A stretch of DNA of 50,392 nt, taken from contig NZ_JXCJ01000001.1 of assembly GCF_000832015.1 (NCBI RefSeq), positions 3,314,971-3,365,362 of the forward strand, in the 5' to 3' direction. How positions within the stretch are numbered: position 1 is the first letter of the stretch; every line of letters starts with the position of its first letter. The translations under genes were made by a program, and so were the position numbers. The notes under the pieces were generated by a model. It made no database searches and was not told the DNA's origin. It worked only from the letters and a program-made list of their open reading frames with translations. The stretch is from Gilvimarinus agarilyticus (GTDB lineage: Bacteria > Pseudomonadota > Gammaproteobacteria > Pseudomonadales > Cellvibrionaceae). Shown here one piece after another: positions 18,865-27,153 of this stretch.

Positions 18865-19256
18865 AAACCAAAACTCTAATCGGTACTCTTCCGCTCATTG
18901 CAATACTCGCCGCTTGTAGCCCCAACGAGGACAGCTCATTGAGCGAATCCGCGCAAAGCACGATGTCGAGCGCCAAAGAGACCGCCAAGGCGGCCACAGA
19001 CGCGGCGGCTGAAAAGGCGCGCGAATTAAAAGACGATGCCGCCGAGATGGCCGATGACGCGGGCGATGCTACCGCCGATGCGTGGAATGACACGAAAGAG
19101 GCCACCTCTGAAGCGTGGGAAGATACCAAAGAAGCGTCTAAAGAGGGTTGGGATAAAACCAAAGAGATGAGTAAAGATGGCTGGGAAGCCACCAAAGAGG
19201 CGGGCGAAGATGCCGCCGATGCAATGGATGACGCTGTTGACGACATGAAAGACTAA
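18861..19256 (+). CDS. Repeat-rich lipoprotein, LEA/apolipophorin-like helix
   Basis: This encodes 131 residues. It begins with a lipoprotein signal (about 1-18) ending in the lipobox LAAC with Cys19. The remainder is low-complexity, rich in Ala, Lys, Glu and Asp. From about residue 70 it shows imperfect 11-residue repeats of the type AWEDTKEASKE and GWDKTKEMSKD. This period is typical of group 3 LEA-like amphipathic helices that bind membranes or protect against desiccation; that role is inference. It would be a periplasm-facing anchored protein. The gene is preceded by an overlapping leader ORF. Confidence 0.7.
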   Translation: MKTKTLIGTLPLIAILAACSPNEDSSLSESAQSTMSSAKETAKAATDAAAEKARELKDDAAEMADDAGDATADAWNDTKEATSEAWEDTKEASKEGWDKTKEMSKDGWEATKEAGEDAADAMDDAVDDMKD

Positions 19257-19389
19257 GGCTCTACTCCCCGGCAGTACGACGAACAGATTTGGCGTGCTGC
19301 CGGCGTCCCAACCTTTTGTGCCACTCTAAGCACAACGCCAGCCTGAGATTAGCTTTTAGCTCGCGGCCACTTTTGGTTTACGTAGTGCG

Positions 19390-19869
19390 CTACTGTGAGA
19401 ACCACTGCGCCGCTGCTACATCATCCTGCTCCCGCGCGGCCACCCAGCGAGCGCCACTGGCGCGATGCTCTTTCTTCCAAAACGGCGCACGGGTTTTTAG
19501 ATTGTCCATTAAAAAACGCGCCGCTAAAAACGCCTCGTCCCGGTGCCTGCTGCTAACCGCCACCAGTACAATTTGCGCCCCGACCGCGAGTTTGCCAACG
19601 CGATGCACGATCGTAATGGCGTCCAATGACCAGCGCTCCCGAGCCTCAGCCACCAGCCGACTCAACGATTTCTCAGTCATCGCCGGATAGTGCTCAAGCT
19701 CGAGCGCCTGCACCGGATCTACCTCAGACTCGGCGCGCACTTTACCGATAAAAAACACCACGGCCCCAGTATTGCCGGCCAGCTGCTCCAGGCGCGCATA
19801 ATGCTCGGCCAGCGAAAAATCCTCCTGCTGCACTTGCACCAAATCATGCTCAACCACGTCCGTCACCAC
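19390..19869 (-). CDS. moaE: Molybdopterin synthase catalytic subunit
   Basis: This encodes 159 residues starting with GTG. It carries MoaE motifs: GAVVFFIGKVRAES near residue 35, LELEHYPAMTEKSL, ITIVHRVGKLAVGAQIVLVAVSSRHRDEAF (shown here as the conserved central region, interrupted at Val-Gly), and APFWKKEH with the catalytic Lys. It inserts two sulfurs from MoaD thiocarboxylate into precursor Z to make molybdopterin. It overlaps the moaD stop by one base (TAGTG), so translation is coupled. Confidence 0.95.
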   Translation of the reverse strand: MVTDVVEHDLVQVQQEDFSLAEHYARLEQLAGNTGAVVFFIGKVRAESEVDPVQALELEHYPAMTEKSLSRLVAEARERWSLDAITIVHRVGKLAVGAQIVLVAVSSRHRDEAFLAARFLMDNLKTRAPFWKKEHRASGARWVAAREQDDVAAAQWFSQ

Positions 19870-20117
19870 TATCCCCCCGTTACCGGAGGAAAAAGCGCCA
19901 CCTCGTCACCATCGTTAATGGTGGTAACCGGTTTTGCCATGGCCTGATTCACACTCAGCAGCCAAGGCCTACTTTGCAGCACCTCGGCCCACTGGGGATT
20001 AGCGGCGATTAATGCCGGCACCAGGTCCGCCGCGACCGCGACACTACCGGCGGCCAGTGTTGCCTCCTCGCACGCCAGCTGCTCACGCAGCTGGGCAAAA
20101 AACAATACCGTAATCAC
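19869..20117 (-). CDS. moaD: Molybdopterin synthase sulfur carrier subunit
   Basis: This encodes 82 residues from the GTG at 20115-20117, which has GGGAG just upstream and overlaps the moaC stop as GTGA. A longer frame reaching 20171 would lie inside moaC and is not credible. It is a ubiquitin-like fold ([14 protein letters not shown]) ending in the functional double-Gly tail FPPVTGG, which is adenylated and thiocarboxylated by MoeB-type enzymes. It is the sulfur donor to MoaE. Confidence 0.93.
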   Translation of the reverse strand: MITVLFFAQLREQLACEEATLAAGSVAVAADLVPALIAANPQWAEVLQSRPWLLSVNQAMAKPVTTINDGDEVALFPPVTGG

Positions 20118-20593
20118 GTACTCTCCCGCTGATAGTGGCCGCGTCGGCCGCCGCTTTTTTCTAGCAAGCAAACGCCTTCGATTACCATGGCCATGTCGAT
20201 GGCCTTGGCCATATCGATCACCGTTAGCGCCGCCACGCTGGCCGCAGTTAGCGCCTCCATCTCAACACCGGTTTTACCGCTGAGCTTACAATAGGTTTCA
20301 ATACGTAACTGGCTGCGGTCATGGTCAAGCTGAAATTCAACCGCGACTTTTGACAACGCCAATGGATGGCATAACGGAATTAAGTCTGAGCATTTTTTTG
20401 CCGCCTGAATACCGGCGATTCGGGCAACACTCAAAACATCACCCTTTTTTAGATCGTTGGCCGCGATGGCCGCCAATGTCGCCGGCTGCATGGCCACCCG
20501 CGCCTCGGCCCGGGCCTCCCGCACCGTATCGGCTTTGGCGGAGACATCCACCATGGATGCGGCCCCCTGCTCATCACAATGTGTCAAATTCAT
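20114..20593 (-). CDS. moaC: Cyclic pyranopterin monophosphate synthase
   Basis: This encodes 159 residues, full length. Signature segments are [20 protein letters not shown], the central [20 protein letters not shown], and [20 protein letters not shown] followed by the catalytic-loop Lys and Asp. It converts the MoaA product into cyclic pyranopterin monophosphate. It heads a moaC-moaD-moaE operon. moaA and moaB are not in this window and must be elsewhere if the pathway is complete. Confidence 0.96.
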   Translation of the reverse strand: MNLTHCDEQGAASMVDVSAKADTVREARAEARVAMQPATLAAIAANDLKKGDVLSVARIAGIQAAKKCSDLIPLCHPLALSKVAVEFQLDHDRSQLRIETYCKLSGKTGVEMEALTAASVAALTVIDMAKAIDMAMVIEGVCLLEKSGGRRGHYQREST

Positions 20594-20652
20594 TTTTAGC
20601 CTCTACACTTAAACGGTTAAGGCACCTCAGTCGACAACACCGCGGAGGCCCC

Positions 20653-21348
20653 ATGCATTTGCAATTGGTTAAAGAGCGCTGGCCCGCCCAACACCCACGG
20701 CGCATTCAGCTGTACTCAATGAACACCCCCAACGGCATAAAAGTAGCGCTGGCGCTGGAGGAAATGCATCTCGCGTACGAGCCCCATACCGTGGACATTA
20801 CTCACGGGGACCAATTTTGCGACGCCTTCCAGGTTATTAACCCCAACCGTAAGATCCCGGCCCTTCTTGACCCGGAGGGGCCGGACGATCACCCCATTAG
20901 CCTTATGGAATCATGCGCTATTTTACGCTACCTCGCCGAGAAAACCGGAGAATTTATACCGCTGGATAAAGCCGGCAAAAGTGCCTGCGAGCAATGGCTG
21001 TTTTTTCAGGCCGGCCACATAGGGCCCATGTTTGGCCAGTTTGGTCACTTTTACAAGTACGCGCAAAACGATTGCCAAGACCCATACCCGCTGGAGCGTT
21101 ATCGCACCGAGACGCAGCGCCTGCTGCAGGTTTTGGACAGGCACTTACAAAGGCACGACTACATGCTGGGCGAGAGTTACAGCATCGTAGATATGGCAAT
21201 CGCCCCGTGGGTCGACTGCCTGGAACGATTTTACGAGGCGGGCGAGGTTCTCGGGCTTAAGCAATATGAGCGCACCAACGAGTGGCTGTCACACTGCACC
21301 CGTCGCCCGGCCTACAATCGGGCTAAGGATGTCTGCGCGCCGGGCTAA
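20653..21348 (+). CDS. Glutathione S-transferase family, YghU/YfcG-like
   Basis: This encodes 231 residues from the ATG at 20653, with GGAGG upstream. A longer frame starting at 20350 would run antisense into moaC and lacks homology. The N-terminal thioredoxin-like domain (about 15-105) contains IQLYSMNTPNGIKVALALEE, where the TPNG-type loop is typical of the YfcG/YghU nu-class, and NPNRKIPALLD with the cis-Pro. The helical C-terminal domain follows (about 110-225). These enzymes act as GSH-dependent disulfide-bond reductases. It is divergent from moaC. Confidence 0.88.
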   Translation: MHLQLVKERWPAQHPRRIQLYSMNTPNGIKVALALEEMHLAYEPHTVDITHGDQFCDAFQVINPNRKIPALLDPEGPDDHPISLMESCAILRYLAEKTGEFIPLDKAGKSACEQWLFFQAGHIGPMFGQFGHFYKYAQNDCQDPYPLERYRTETQRLLQVLDRHLQRHDYMLGESYSIVDMAIAPWVDCLERFYEAGEVLGLKQYERTNEWLSHCTRRPAYNRAKDVCAPG

Positions 21349-21378
21349 CGTCGCACAGACATCTACGAGCAACGTCCG

Positions 21379-22152
21379 TTAAAAGTTATAAACCAAGTTA
21401 ATATAGGTGGTGGTATCGGTACCGTCTTTATCATCGGCAACGTCTGTGTCGTGATTAACGGTGTAACCTACCTTCATTTGCATGCGATCGCTGATTTTAG
21501 TGCTAAGCGAGGTATCACTCACGTAACGAGTGTTTTCTTCGGCCGCTTCAGCCGCCAGCTTTTGGTTAAAGGTGGCATTTTCCGTAATCGCCCATTGCAG
21601 CTCGCCGGCAACCCGAACCATAAAGCCTTCTTCTTCGACGATAATGTCGTTGTCCTCGTCTTCCACTTTATCGCCCCAAAAGTAACCTGGGCCGACCTCA
21701 GCGTCCAAGCTCAAGGTATCTCGGTCAATAAAGCGCGCACCATATCCGGCGGATACGACGGTGTAATTGCGGTAGGCACCAAACTCATCGTGGGTGTGTG
21801 AGCCGTATACAAACAGGCTGCTAAACTCATCCGATAGCTTATAGGCGCTTTTGGCCGAGGCAAAATACTTCTCGGCCGTGGTTTCGCTCTGCTCGCTACC
21901 GTCGTCTTGCTCAACCATGTCATTTTTATACAAAGCGCTGGCAACATATTGGTTTTTCCAGCGATCCAAGTGGTGCGTTACGTCAATTTTGCCGTTGAAC
22001 GATTCGGTCTCGGTATTACCCGTGGTTCGCAGCGCACCCAATTCGGCTGAAACCTCCCAGGTTTTTTCCGCCTCCAACTCATCCTGAGCCAAACTACTGC
22101 TCGCAGCGGCAGCCAGTAAAACCCCGGCCGCAGCCATTGTGTACATCTTCAT
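21379..22152 (-). CDS. DUF481 outer-membrane protein (YdiY-like)
   Basis: This encodes 257 residues. Signal peptide: residues 1-22 (GVLLAAAASSSLAQ). The mature part is a DUF481 beta-barrel: WEVSAELGALRTTGNTETES at its start, alternating amphipathic strands, YGARFIDRDTLSLDAEVGPGY in the middle, and the terminal aromatic residue (INLVYNF) recognised by the BAM machine. Members are called salt-induced outer-membrane proteins, but their function is unclear. It stands alone; its gene ends convergent with the GST gene, 30 bp away. Confidence 0.88.
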   Translation of the reverse strand: MKMYTMAAAGVLLAAAASSSLAQDELEAEKTWEVSAELGALRTTGNTETESFNGKIDVTHHLDRWKNQYVASALYKNDMVEQDDGSEQSETTAEKYFASAKSAYKLSDEFSSLFVYGSHTHDEFGAYRNYTVVSAGYGARFIDRDTLSLDAEVGPGYFWGDKVEDEDNDIIVEEEGFMVRVAGELQWAITENATFNQKLAAEAAEENTRYVSDTSLSTKISDRMQMKVGYTVNHDTDVADDKDGTDTTTYINLVYNF

Positions 22153-22268
22153 AGCGTCCCCTTATGTGTGGATCAGTCGAAATTTAAGGCGATTATTATA
22201 CACACCCTAACGTCTTGTCTGTCAGGCGAGCGAGCACTTCAGGAGGGGATAACACAGCAATTGAGAAT

Positions 22269-22287
22269 CGCGGCAAATTTAGCCGCG
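22269..22287. repeat. Hairpin upstream of DUF481, downstream of the PACE gene
   Basis: CGCGGC-N7-GCCGCG forms a 6-bp GC stem in the spacer between two minus-strand genes. There is no T run. It may be a second, weak part of the PACE 3' end. Confidence 0.3.
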
Positions 22288-22316
22288 TACATTAAATCAA
22301 GCTGTTAAGCAGATCA

Positions 22317-22344
22317 CGCCTCCCGAAAGAGATGTCGGGAGGCG
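22317..22344 (-). terminator. Stem-loop 3' of the PACE transporter gene
   Basis: CGCCTCCCGA-N8-TCGGGAGGCG is a perfect 10-bp stem lying just after the PACE stop. It is strong but is followed on the minus strand by TGATC rather than a T run, so termination by this stem alone is uncertain. It could also stabilise the 3' end. Confidence 0.55.
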
Positions 22345-22352
22345 TTTGGGCA

Positions 22353-22814
22353 TTAACCGTACGCCACCTCACCACGTCCTGCAGCGGTACCGGTGCCTGT
22401 ATCGGTCTCGCTCAGCCACATCGGCCGCAGAGCGTCGTAGGCAACGTTAAAGGCAAAGGTATAACCCATAACAAACAGTGTTACCCAAACATCTAATAAA
22501 AGCGCCTCGAGTAAACCGACGTTAAGAATCATCGCGACCATGGGAGTCGTCAGAGCTAGCAGGCAAACATCAAACAAGCAGGTATAAAGCACCCTAACCC
22601 ACAATCCGCGCTGGGCCCTAGGGCCAGGAAACCAGCGATCAAACAGAATATTAAAATAAAAGTTATAAACCAGCGCAACCAATGAAATTGCCAGCATAGA
22701 GCCAAAAACCGCACCAGGGCCATACTGTGTAAACAACAGCAGACCGATAATGGTTAGCACTAACGCCAAAAACTCGTACAAAAAGGCATGCACCATACGC
22801 TCTAAGGTAGACAT
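22353..22814 (-). CDS. PACE-family efflux transporter
   Basis: This encodes 153 residues from the ATG at 22812-22814, which has AGGAG upstream. A longer frame to 22877 is less likely. It has four transmembrane helices in two tandem bacterial-transmembrane-pair repeats: RMVHAFLYEFLALVLTIIG begins repeat 1 and RVLYTCLFDVCLLALTTP begins repeat 2. Each repeat ends in the conserved YNFYFNILFDRWFP or FNVAYDALRP. Known members (AceI-like) export chlorhexidine and other biocides, and their native substrates appear to be polyamines or diamines. It is divergent from a LysR regulator, the usual arrangement. Confidence 0.9.
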   Translation of the reverse strand: MSTLERMVHAFLYEFLALVLTIIGLLLFTQYGPGAVFGSMLAISLVALVYNFYFNILFDRWFPGPRAQRGLWVRVLYTCLFDVCLLALTTPMVAMILNVGLLEALLLDVWVTLFVMGYTFAFNVAYDALRPMWLSETDTGTGTAAGRGEVAYG

Positions 22815-22860
22815 GATTACGACTCCTCGTGTGGGCAAATAGTGGCGTCCATTATGGCGA

Positions 22861-22904
22861 GTGATCACAGTAAGCAAAAGTTAGCAGCCATCACAATAAG
22901 TGAT
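22861..22904. promoter_or_regulatory. Likely LysR operator region between PACE and its regulator
   Basis: The spacer contains GTGATCAC at 22861-22868 and ATCAC-AATAA-GTGAT at 22890-22904, both dyads of the same half-site. The second is a classic interrupted palindrome of LysR type and lies 45 bp before the regulator ATG. Together they could be the recognition and activation sites controlling both divergent genes. Confidence 0.55.
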
Positions 22905-22948
22905 AGCATGGGCATTAATTAAACCATCAGCTTACCGCGGGGCGTAGC

Positions 22949-23869
22949 ATGTACAGCTTGGAGCAGCTCAACATTTTTGTCACTGTGTGCGAAACCGGCT
23001 CGTTTTCAGCCGCAGCCCGACAGCTCAACCGCGCCCAGTCGGGCATTAGTCAGGCCATATCAAACCTGGAGATCGCCTTTAACCGCCCCCTGTTTGACCG
23101 CAGTGGCAACACGCCTCAGCTAACGCCCGACGGCGAAGCACTGTTACCCATCGTGCAGTCAATTTTGGATCAACGCCTACAGCTCGAGCAAAAAGTTGCC
23201 TCGCTCGACCAACAGCACGAGCACGAGTTAAGCATAGTGATTGAAGAGAGCCTGCTCGATGCCCCGCTATTGGCCACCCTAGCCCCTCTCGCCGAGCTAT
23301 ACCCCAGCACCAGCATCAACCTCCAGTCAGCCTCCACCTTCGACGCTGAAGATATGGTGCGGGAGGGGCACGCTCACATCGGCGTGGTTTACACCGATGG
23401 CCAAATACTAACCGATGTGGACTTTTTTGCGCTGGGGCATAAACGCTTTATTACTGTCGCCTCCCCCAAACACCCGCTGGCCGTACTCGATAGCGTCACC
23501 CATGCTGACCTCCGCCGCCACCGACAAGTGGTGCAGCGCGCCAGTACCGGCAAAGAGTTGTGGTTTAGCTATGGCATCAGCACGCAAACCTGGTACGCCA
23601 GCACGCACCAAATGCTGTGTCAGCTTGCCCAGCAGAACGTAGGCTGGGCGATTGTGCCCGAGAGCCTCGCCCAAAACCTCCTGAATCTGGGCCAGCTGAG
23701 CGCACTTAAAGTCGACTTTGAGCCCAATGGCTGGATCAGCTCGATTGACTGCATCACCTCGCGCAGTCACCAGAGCGGCCCCGCGTTTAAAGCGGCTATT
23801 AGCCGGCTAAAACAACACTTTAAGCTGCCACCAAACCCTGCCCTGAGCACCAAACCGCCCCTCAGCTAA
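22949..23869 (+). CDS. LysR-family transcriptional regulator
   Basis: This encodes 306 residues. The N-terminal winged helix-turn-helix (about 1-60) reads LEQLNIFVTVCETGSFSAAA, then RAQSGISQAISNLEIAFNRPLFD. A linker helix follows, with the effector-binding domain from about 90 to 290. It is divergent from the PACE transporter, as AceR is from aceI, so it probably activates the pump on sensing the exported compound. That is inference from gene order. Confidence 0.9.
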   Translation: MYSLEQLNIFVTVCETGSFSAAARQLNRAQSGISQAISNLEIAFNRPLFDRSGNTPQLTPDGEALLPIVQSILDQRLQLEQKVASLDQQHEHELSIVIEESLLDAPLLATLAPLAELYPSTSINLQSASTFDAEDMVREGHAHIGVVYTDGQILTDVDFFALGHKRFITVASPKHPLAVLDSVTHADLRRHRQVVQRASTGKELWFSYGISTQTWYASTHQMLCQLAQQNVGWAIVPESLAQNLLNLGQLSALKVDFEPNGWISSIDCITSRSHQSGPAFKAAISRLKQHFKLPPNPALSTKPPLS

Positions 23870-23987
23870 AATCGCGTGTAGGTTGTATCACGCCACTTTG
23901 GCAACACACGCTATTGCGAGTAAACTAGCGGCCCTGTCAGCCACACAGAGCTGTCCCTACAACAGTGAACTACAAGGCTTCCGCACG

Positions 23988-24998
23988 GTGAACAACCCCC
24001 ACACAAACATCAGCCGCCGCTTTTGCGCCGCCCCGATGATGGACTGGTCCGATAGACACTGCCGGTTTTTTTGGCGCCTACTGAGCAAAAACACCCTGCT
24101 GTATACCGAAATGGTCACCACCGGCGCTTTGATTCACGGCGACCGCGAACGTTTTTTGGCGTTTAGCCCCGCCGAGCAACCGGTGGCTCTGCAGGTGGGC
24201 GGCTCTGACCCCGAGGCTCTGGCACAGTGCACCGGGTTTGCCGCCCAGTGGGGTTACAGTGAGATCAATTTAAATTGTGGCTGCCCCAGCGATCGGGTAC
24301 AAAGTGGGCGCATAGGCGCTTGCTTAATGGCCGAGCCCGAACTGGTGCGCGACTGCATCCAAGCGATGCGCGATGCCGCCGACATCCCCGTAACCATTAA
24401 GCACCGTATCGGCATCGACGATATGGATGATTACCAAGGGCTGAGGGATTTTGTCGCAATCGTTGCCGAAAGCGGCTGCAAAACCTTTATTGTTCATGCG
24501 CGCAAAGCCTGGCTGCAAGGGCTGAGTCCTAAAGAGAACCGCGATATACCGCCGCTCGATTACTCGCTAGTGGCCCGCTTAAAAGCCGAATTCCCTCAGC
24601 TTGAGATCATCGTAAACGGTGGCATTACTACACTGGAGCAATGTGAGACGCTGCTACAAGATGTTGACGGGGTAATGCTAGGGCGCGAGATCTACGCCAA
24701 TCCCTACCTGCTTGCCGGAGTGGATCGAGCCCTGTTCGATAGCGCTGCCCCAACACCCGGGCGAAGCGAAGTAATGGCCCAGTTTATGGACTACTGCGAG
24801 CTTGAGCTCGCCAAAGGCACCCGCCTCAACCAAATGACCCGCCATATTCTGGGCCTATACCAAGGGCTACCGGGCGCGCGCCGGTTTCGGCGCGTAATTA
24901 GCGAGAACGCCCACAAACCCGGCGCCGGCATCGAGGTTCTGCAACAGGCATTAAGCCAACTTGAGCAACGTAACAGCGCTTTGCCCGCCGCCCAATAG
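23988..24998 (+). CDS. dusA: tRNA-dihydrouridine synthase A
   Basis: This encodes 336 residues from the GTG at 23988. The longer frame from the TTG at 23883 would add about 35 unsupported residues. It is a TIM barrel that binds FMN: FCAAPMMDWSDRHCR at the start, EINLNCGCPSDRVQSGRIGA with the catalytic Cys, and IVNGGITTLEQC at the phosphate-binding end. It ends with the helical tRNA-binding domain (MTRHILGLYQGLPGARRFRR), all typical of DusA. It reduces U20/U20a in the tRNA D-loop. The start is the least certain point. Confidence 0.92.
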   Translation: MNNPHTNISRRFCAAPMMDWSDRHCRFFWRLLSKNTLLYTEMVTTGALIHGDRERFLAFSPAEQPVALQVGGSDPEALAQCTGFAAQWGYSEINLNCGCPSDRVQSGRIGACLMAEPELVRDCIQAMRDAADIPVTIKHRIGIDDMDDYQGLRDFVAIVAESGCKTFIVHARKAWLQGLSPKENRDIPPLDYSLVARLKAEFPQLEIIVNGGITTLEQCETLLQDVDGVMLGREIYANPYLLAGVDRALFDSAAPTPGRSEVMAQFMDYCELELAKGTRLNQMTRHILGLYQGLPGARRFRRVISENAHKPGAGIEVLQQALSQLEQRNSALPAAQ

Positions 24999-25183
24999 CG
25001 TTTACAATAGGCGCCCTGAGGTTAACTGGCCCGTCCTGGACGGCGCCAAATACAAGCCGGTCCAGCTCCGCAGAGAGTGACTAGAAAACCGGGGTGCCGC
25101 GCACCACACCCAATGCGCTACATCGAAGAGATCGCCCTACTGCGTTTAACTTTTCGCACAACGAATCTACTTAGGAGCCAAAT

Positions 25184-26143
25184 GTGAGCACTAAACTCGA
25201 GCAACTGAAGCAAATGACCGACGTTGTCGCCGATACCGGTGACATCGAAGCCATCAAACTGTACAAACCCCAAGATGCCACCACCAACCCATCGCTGCTA
25301 TTAAAAGCGGCGCAACTGCCCCAGTACAAAAGCCTGCTGGATCAGTGCATTGTGGCCGCCAAAAAAGAAGGTGGCAGTTCAGACCAGCAACTTAAGTACG
25401 CCAGCGACCACCTGGCGGTAGCCATTGGCTGTGAAATTTTGAAAGTCGTACCGGGACGTATCTCAACCGAGGTTGATGCGCGCTTGAGCTTTGACACCGA
25501 TGCCAGCATCGATAAAGCCCACCACCTGATTGATCTGTACCAGCAAAATGGTATCGACAAGTCACGGGTTCTGATCAAGCTCGCTTCTACCTGGGAAGGT
25601 ATTCGCGCCGCTGAAAAACTGGAAAAAGAAGGCATCAACTGTAATCTGACCCTGCTGTTTGGCTTTAATCAGGCCGCTGCCTGTGCCGATGCCGGTGTAT
25701 TTTTGATCTCGCCTTTTGTAGGCCGCATTTTGGACTGGTATAAAGCCAGCACCGGTCAGGACTACACCGCCGAGACCGACCCAGGTGTACTGTCTGTGCG
25801 CCACATCTACAACTACTACAAGCAACACGATTTTAAAACTGTGGTTATGGGCGCGAGCTTCCGTAACACCGGCGAGATCGAAGCACTGGCCGGCTGTGAT
25901 CGTTTGACCATTAGCCCGCAATTGCTGAAAGAGCTGGACGAAGATACCGGCACGTTGGAGCGCAAGCTATCCGCCGAAAACACCGGCGATGCCATCGCCC
26001 GTTACGCTGATACCGAGAGCAGCTTCCGCTTTGGCATGAACGACGACGCCATGGCAACCGAGAAGCTGGCCGAAGGTATCCGCAATTTTGCGAAAGATCA
26101 GGTTAAGCTTGAAGACCAGTTAAAAGAGCTGGCTAATGCTTAA
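25184..26143 (+). CDS. tal: Transaldolase
   Basis: This encodes 319 residues, TalB size. It is a beta-barrel aldolase with [14 protein letters not shown] near the N-terminus, the active-site Lys in [16 protein letters not shown] (about 132), and the conserved VGRILDWYK and [18 protein letters not shown] segments. It interconverts sedoheptulose-7-P plus glyceraldehyde-3-P with erythrose-4-P plus fructose-6-P in the non-oxidative pentose phosphate pathway. The final codons overlap the next gene by 8 bp. Confidence 0.97.
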   Translation: MSTKLEQLKQMTDVVADTGDIEAIKLYKPQDATTNPSLLLKAAQLPQYKSLLDQCIVAAKKEGGSSDQQLKYASDHLAVAIGCEILKVVPGRISTEVDARLSFDTDASIDKAHHLIDLYQQNGIDKSRVLIKLASTWEGIRAAEKLEKEGINCNLTLLFGFNQAAACADAGVFLISPFVGRILDWYKASTGQDYTAETDPGVLSVRHIYNYYKQHDFKTVVMGASFRNTGEIEALAGCDRLTISPQLLKELDEDTGTLERKLSAENTGDAIARYADTESSFRFGMNDDAMATEKLAEGIRNFAKDQVKLEDQLKELANA

Positions 26144-26600
26144 TCGTCTTACCCAGTTCTTTGAGCGCCATCTGCAAACCGATGGCGCCGAAGAAACGTT
26201 GTCTTTTTCGCAAAAGCAGCTGGCCGCCGCAGCGCTTCTTATGGAAGTGGCTGCGGTAGACCGCGTGTTTGAAGATGCCGAGTTTGAAGAGTTTAAGCGT
26301 ATCGTTGCCAATGTATACAACATTGCCGATGACGAGATCGAAGAGCTGTGCGAGCTGGCCCGAGACAAACAAGATCAGGCCACATCGTTATTTCAGTTTA
26401 CGCAATTAATTAACGATCACTGCAGTAACGAAGAAAAGTTTACCCTGGTGAAGTCCATGTGGCAGATAGCGCTGGCCGATGGCGATCTGGATAAATACGA
26501 AGAACACCTGATTCGGCGTGTGGCCGAGCTTATTTATTTATCGCACACCGACTTTCTAGTGGCCCGCAACGCCGCACGCGAGCAATCGGGCACGAGCTAA
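26136..26600 (+). CDS. TerB-like/DjlA N-terminal-type protein
   Basis: This encodes 154 residues, an all-helical, acidic cytosolic protein. It is of the TerB fold: [20 protein letters not shown] near 35, then the repeated partner [18 protein letters not shown] near 110, with Asp/Glu pairs suited to metal binding. Proteins of this kind are annotated as TerB-family proteins, but solitary ones like this are not shown to give tellurite resistance. It overlaps tal by 8 bp and is likely co-translated. Function unknown. Confidence 0.8.
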   Translation: MLNRLTQFFERHLQTDGAEETLSFSQKQLAAAALLMEVAAVDRVFEDAEFEEFKRIVANVYNIADDEIEELCELARDKQDQATSLFQFTQLINDHCSNEEKFTLVKSMWQIALADGDLDKYEEHLIRRVAELIYLSHTDFLVARNAAREQSGTS

Positions 26601-26662
26601 ATTCAGCGGCCCCCTCGCGCTTACGCGGTATCGTATCGGTATATATCAAACTGCGGGCGGGG

Positions 26663-27151
26663 CTACTGGCCGTCTTCTAGCATGTTTACCAGGTTGGTAA
26701 ACGTCTGCTCATTGGCATCGTTCATTTGCATCAGATAACGATGCGCCTCTATTACTTTACCCTTTACCTGCTCTTCGCAGTTTTCGGCATCGGCCTCAAG
26801 CGCTGCAGTGGGCTGCACCGGGGTGTGGAAGTCTTTGACGATGGTAAAAATATCCGCAAATCCCATGGTCTCAAGGATGCGGTTAATACTCTCGCTGGTT
26901 GACAAAATAACCGGGTAACAACCTAAGCGCTCTTCCCCCAGCAAAGAGATCTTCGCCATTAAGCCCAAGGTAGTACTATCGATGGCCTCAGCGGCAGAGA
27001 GATCGAACAGCACCGCTTTAAAGTCCGGGTGGGCAAACATATCATCGATGAATTGATCGAACGAAATACAGAGCGTCAGGCGAACATCGCCCGTCATCTT
27101 AATGACGAAAACGCCGTCGTGTTCGGCAACCAGAATCTGTCCAGGCTGCAT
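26663..27151 (-). CDS. STAS-domain anti-sigma factor antagonist
   Basis: This encodes 162 residues. The STAS domain (about 1-105) contains AVLFDLSAAEAIDSTTLGLM, whose Ser in the DST site is the residue phosphorylated in SpoIIAA-like proteins. The C-terminal extension (about 110-162) is helical. It starts 2 bp after the stop of the response-regulator/PP2C gene. The pair resembles HsbR-HsbA of Pseudomonas or CrsR-CrsA of Shewanella, in which the phosphatase dephosphorylates the STAS protein, and the STAS protein then binds an anti-sigma partner controlling motility or stress genes. Which partner applies here is unknown. Confidence 0.88.
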   Translation of the reverse strand: MQPGQILVAEHDGVFVIKMTGDVRLTLCISFDQFIDDMFAHPDFKAVLFDLSAAEAIDSTTLGLMAKISLLGEERLGCYPVILSTSESINRILETMGFADIFTIVKDFHTPVQPTAALEADAENCEEQVKGKVIEAHRYLMQMNDANEQTFTNLVNMLEDGQ

Positions 27152-27153
27152 GT

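Noticed and set aside
18836-19246. Ser/Ala-rich ORF opposite the lipoprotein
   Set aside because: It is a low-complexity shadow of the repeat on the other strand; the lipoprotein frame has a lipobox and a ribosome-binding site.
20350-20652. Upstream extension of the GST reading frame
   Set aside because: It is antisense to moaC, has no homology and is not preceded by a good ribosome-binding site. The ATG at 20653 has GGAGG.
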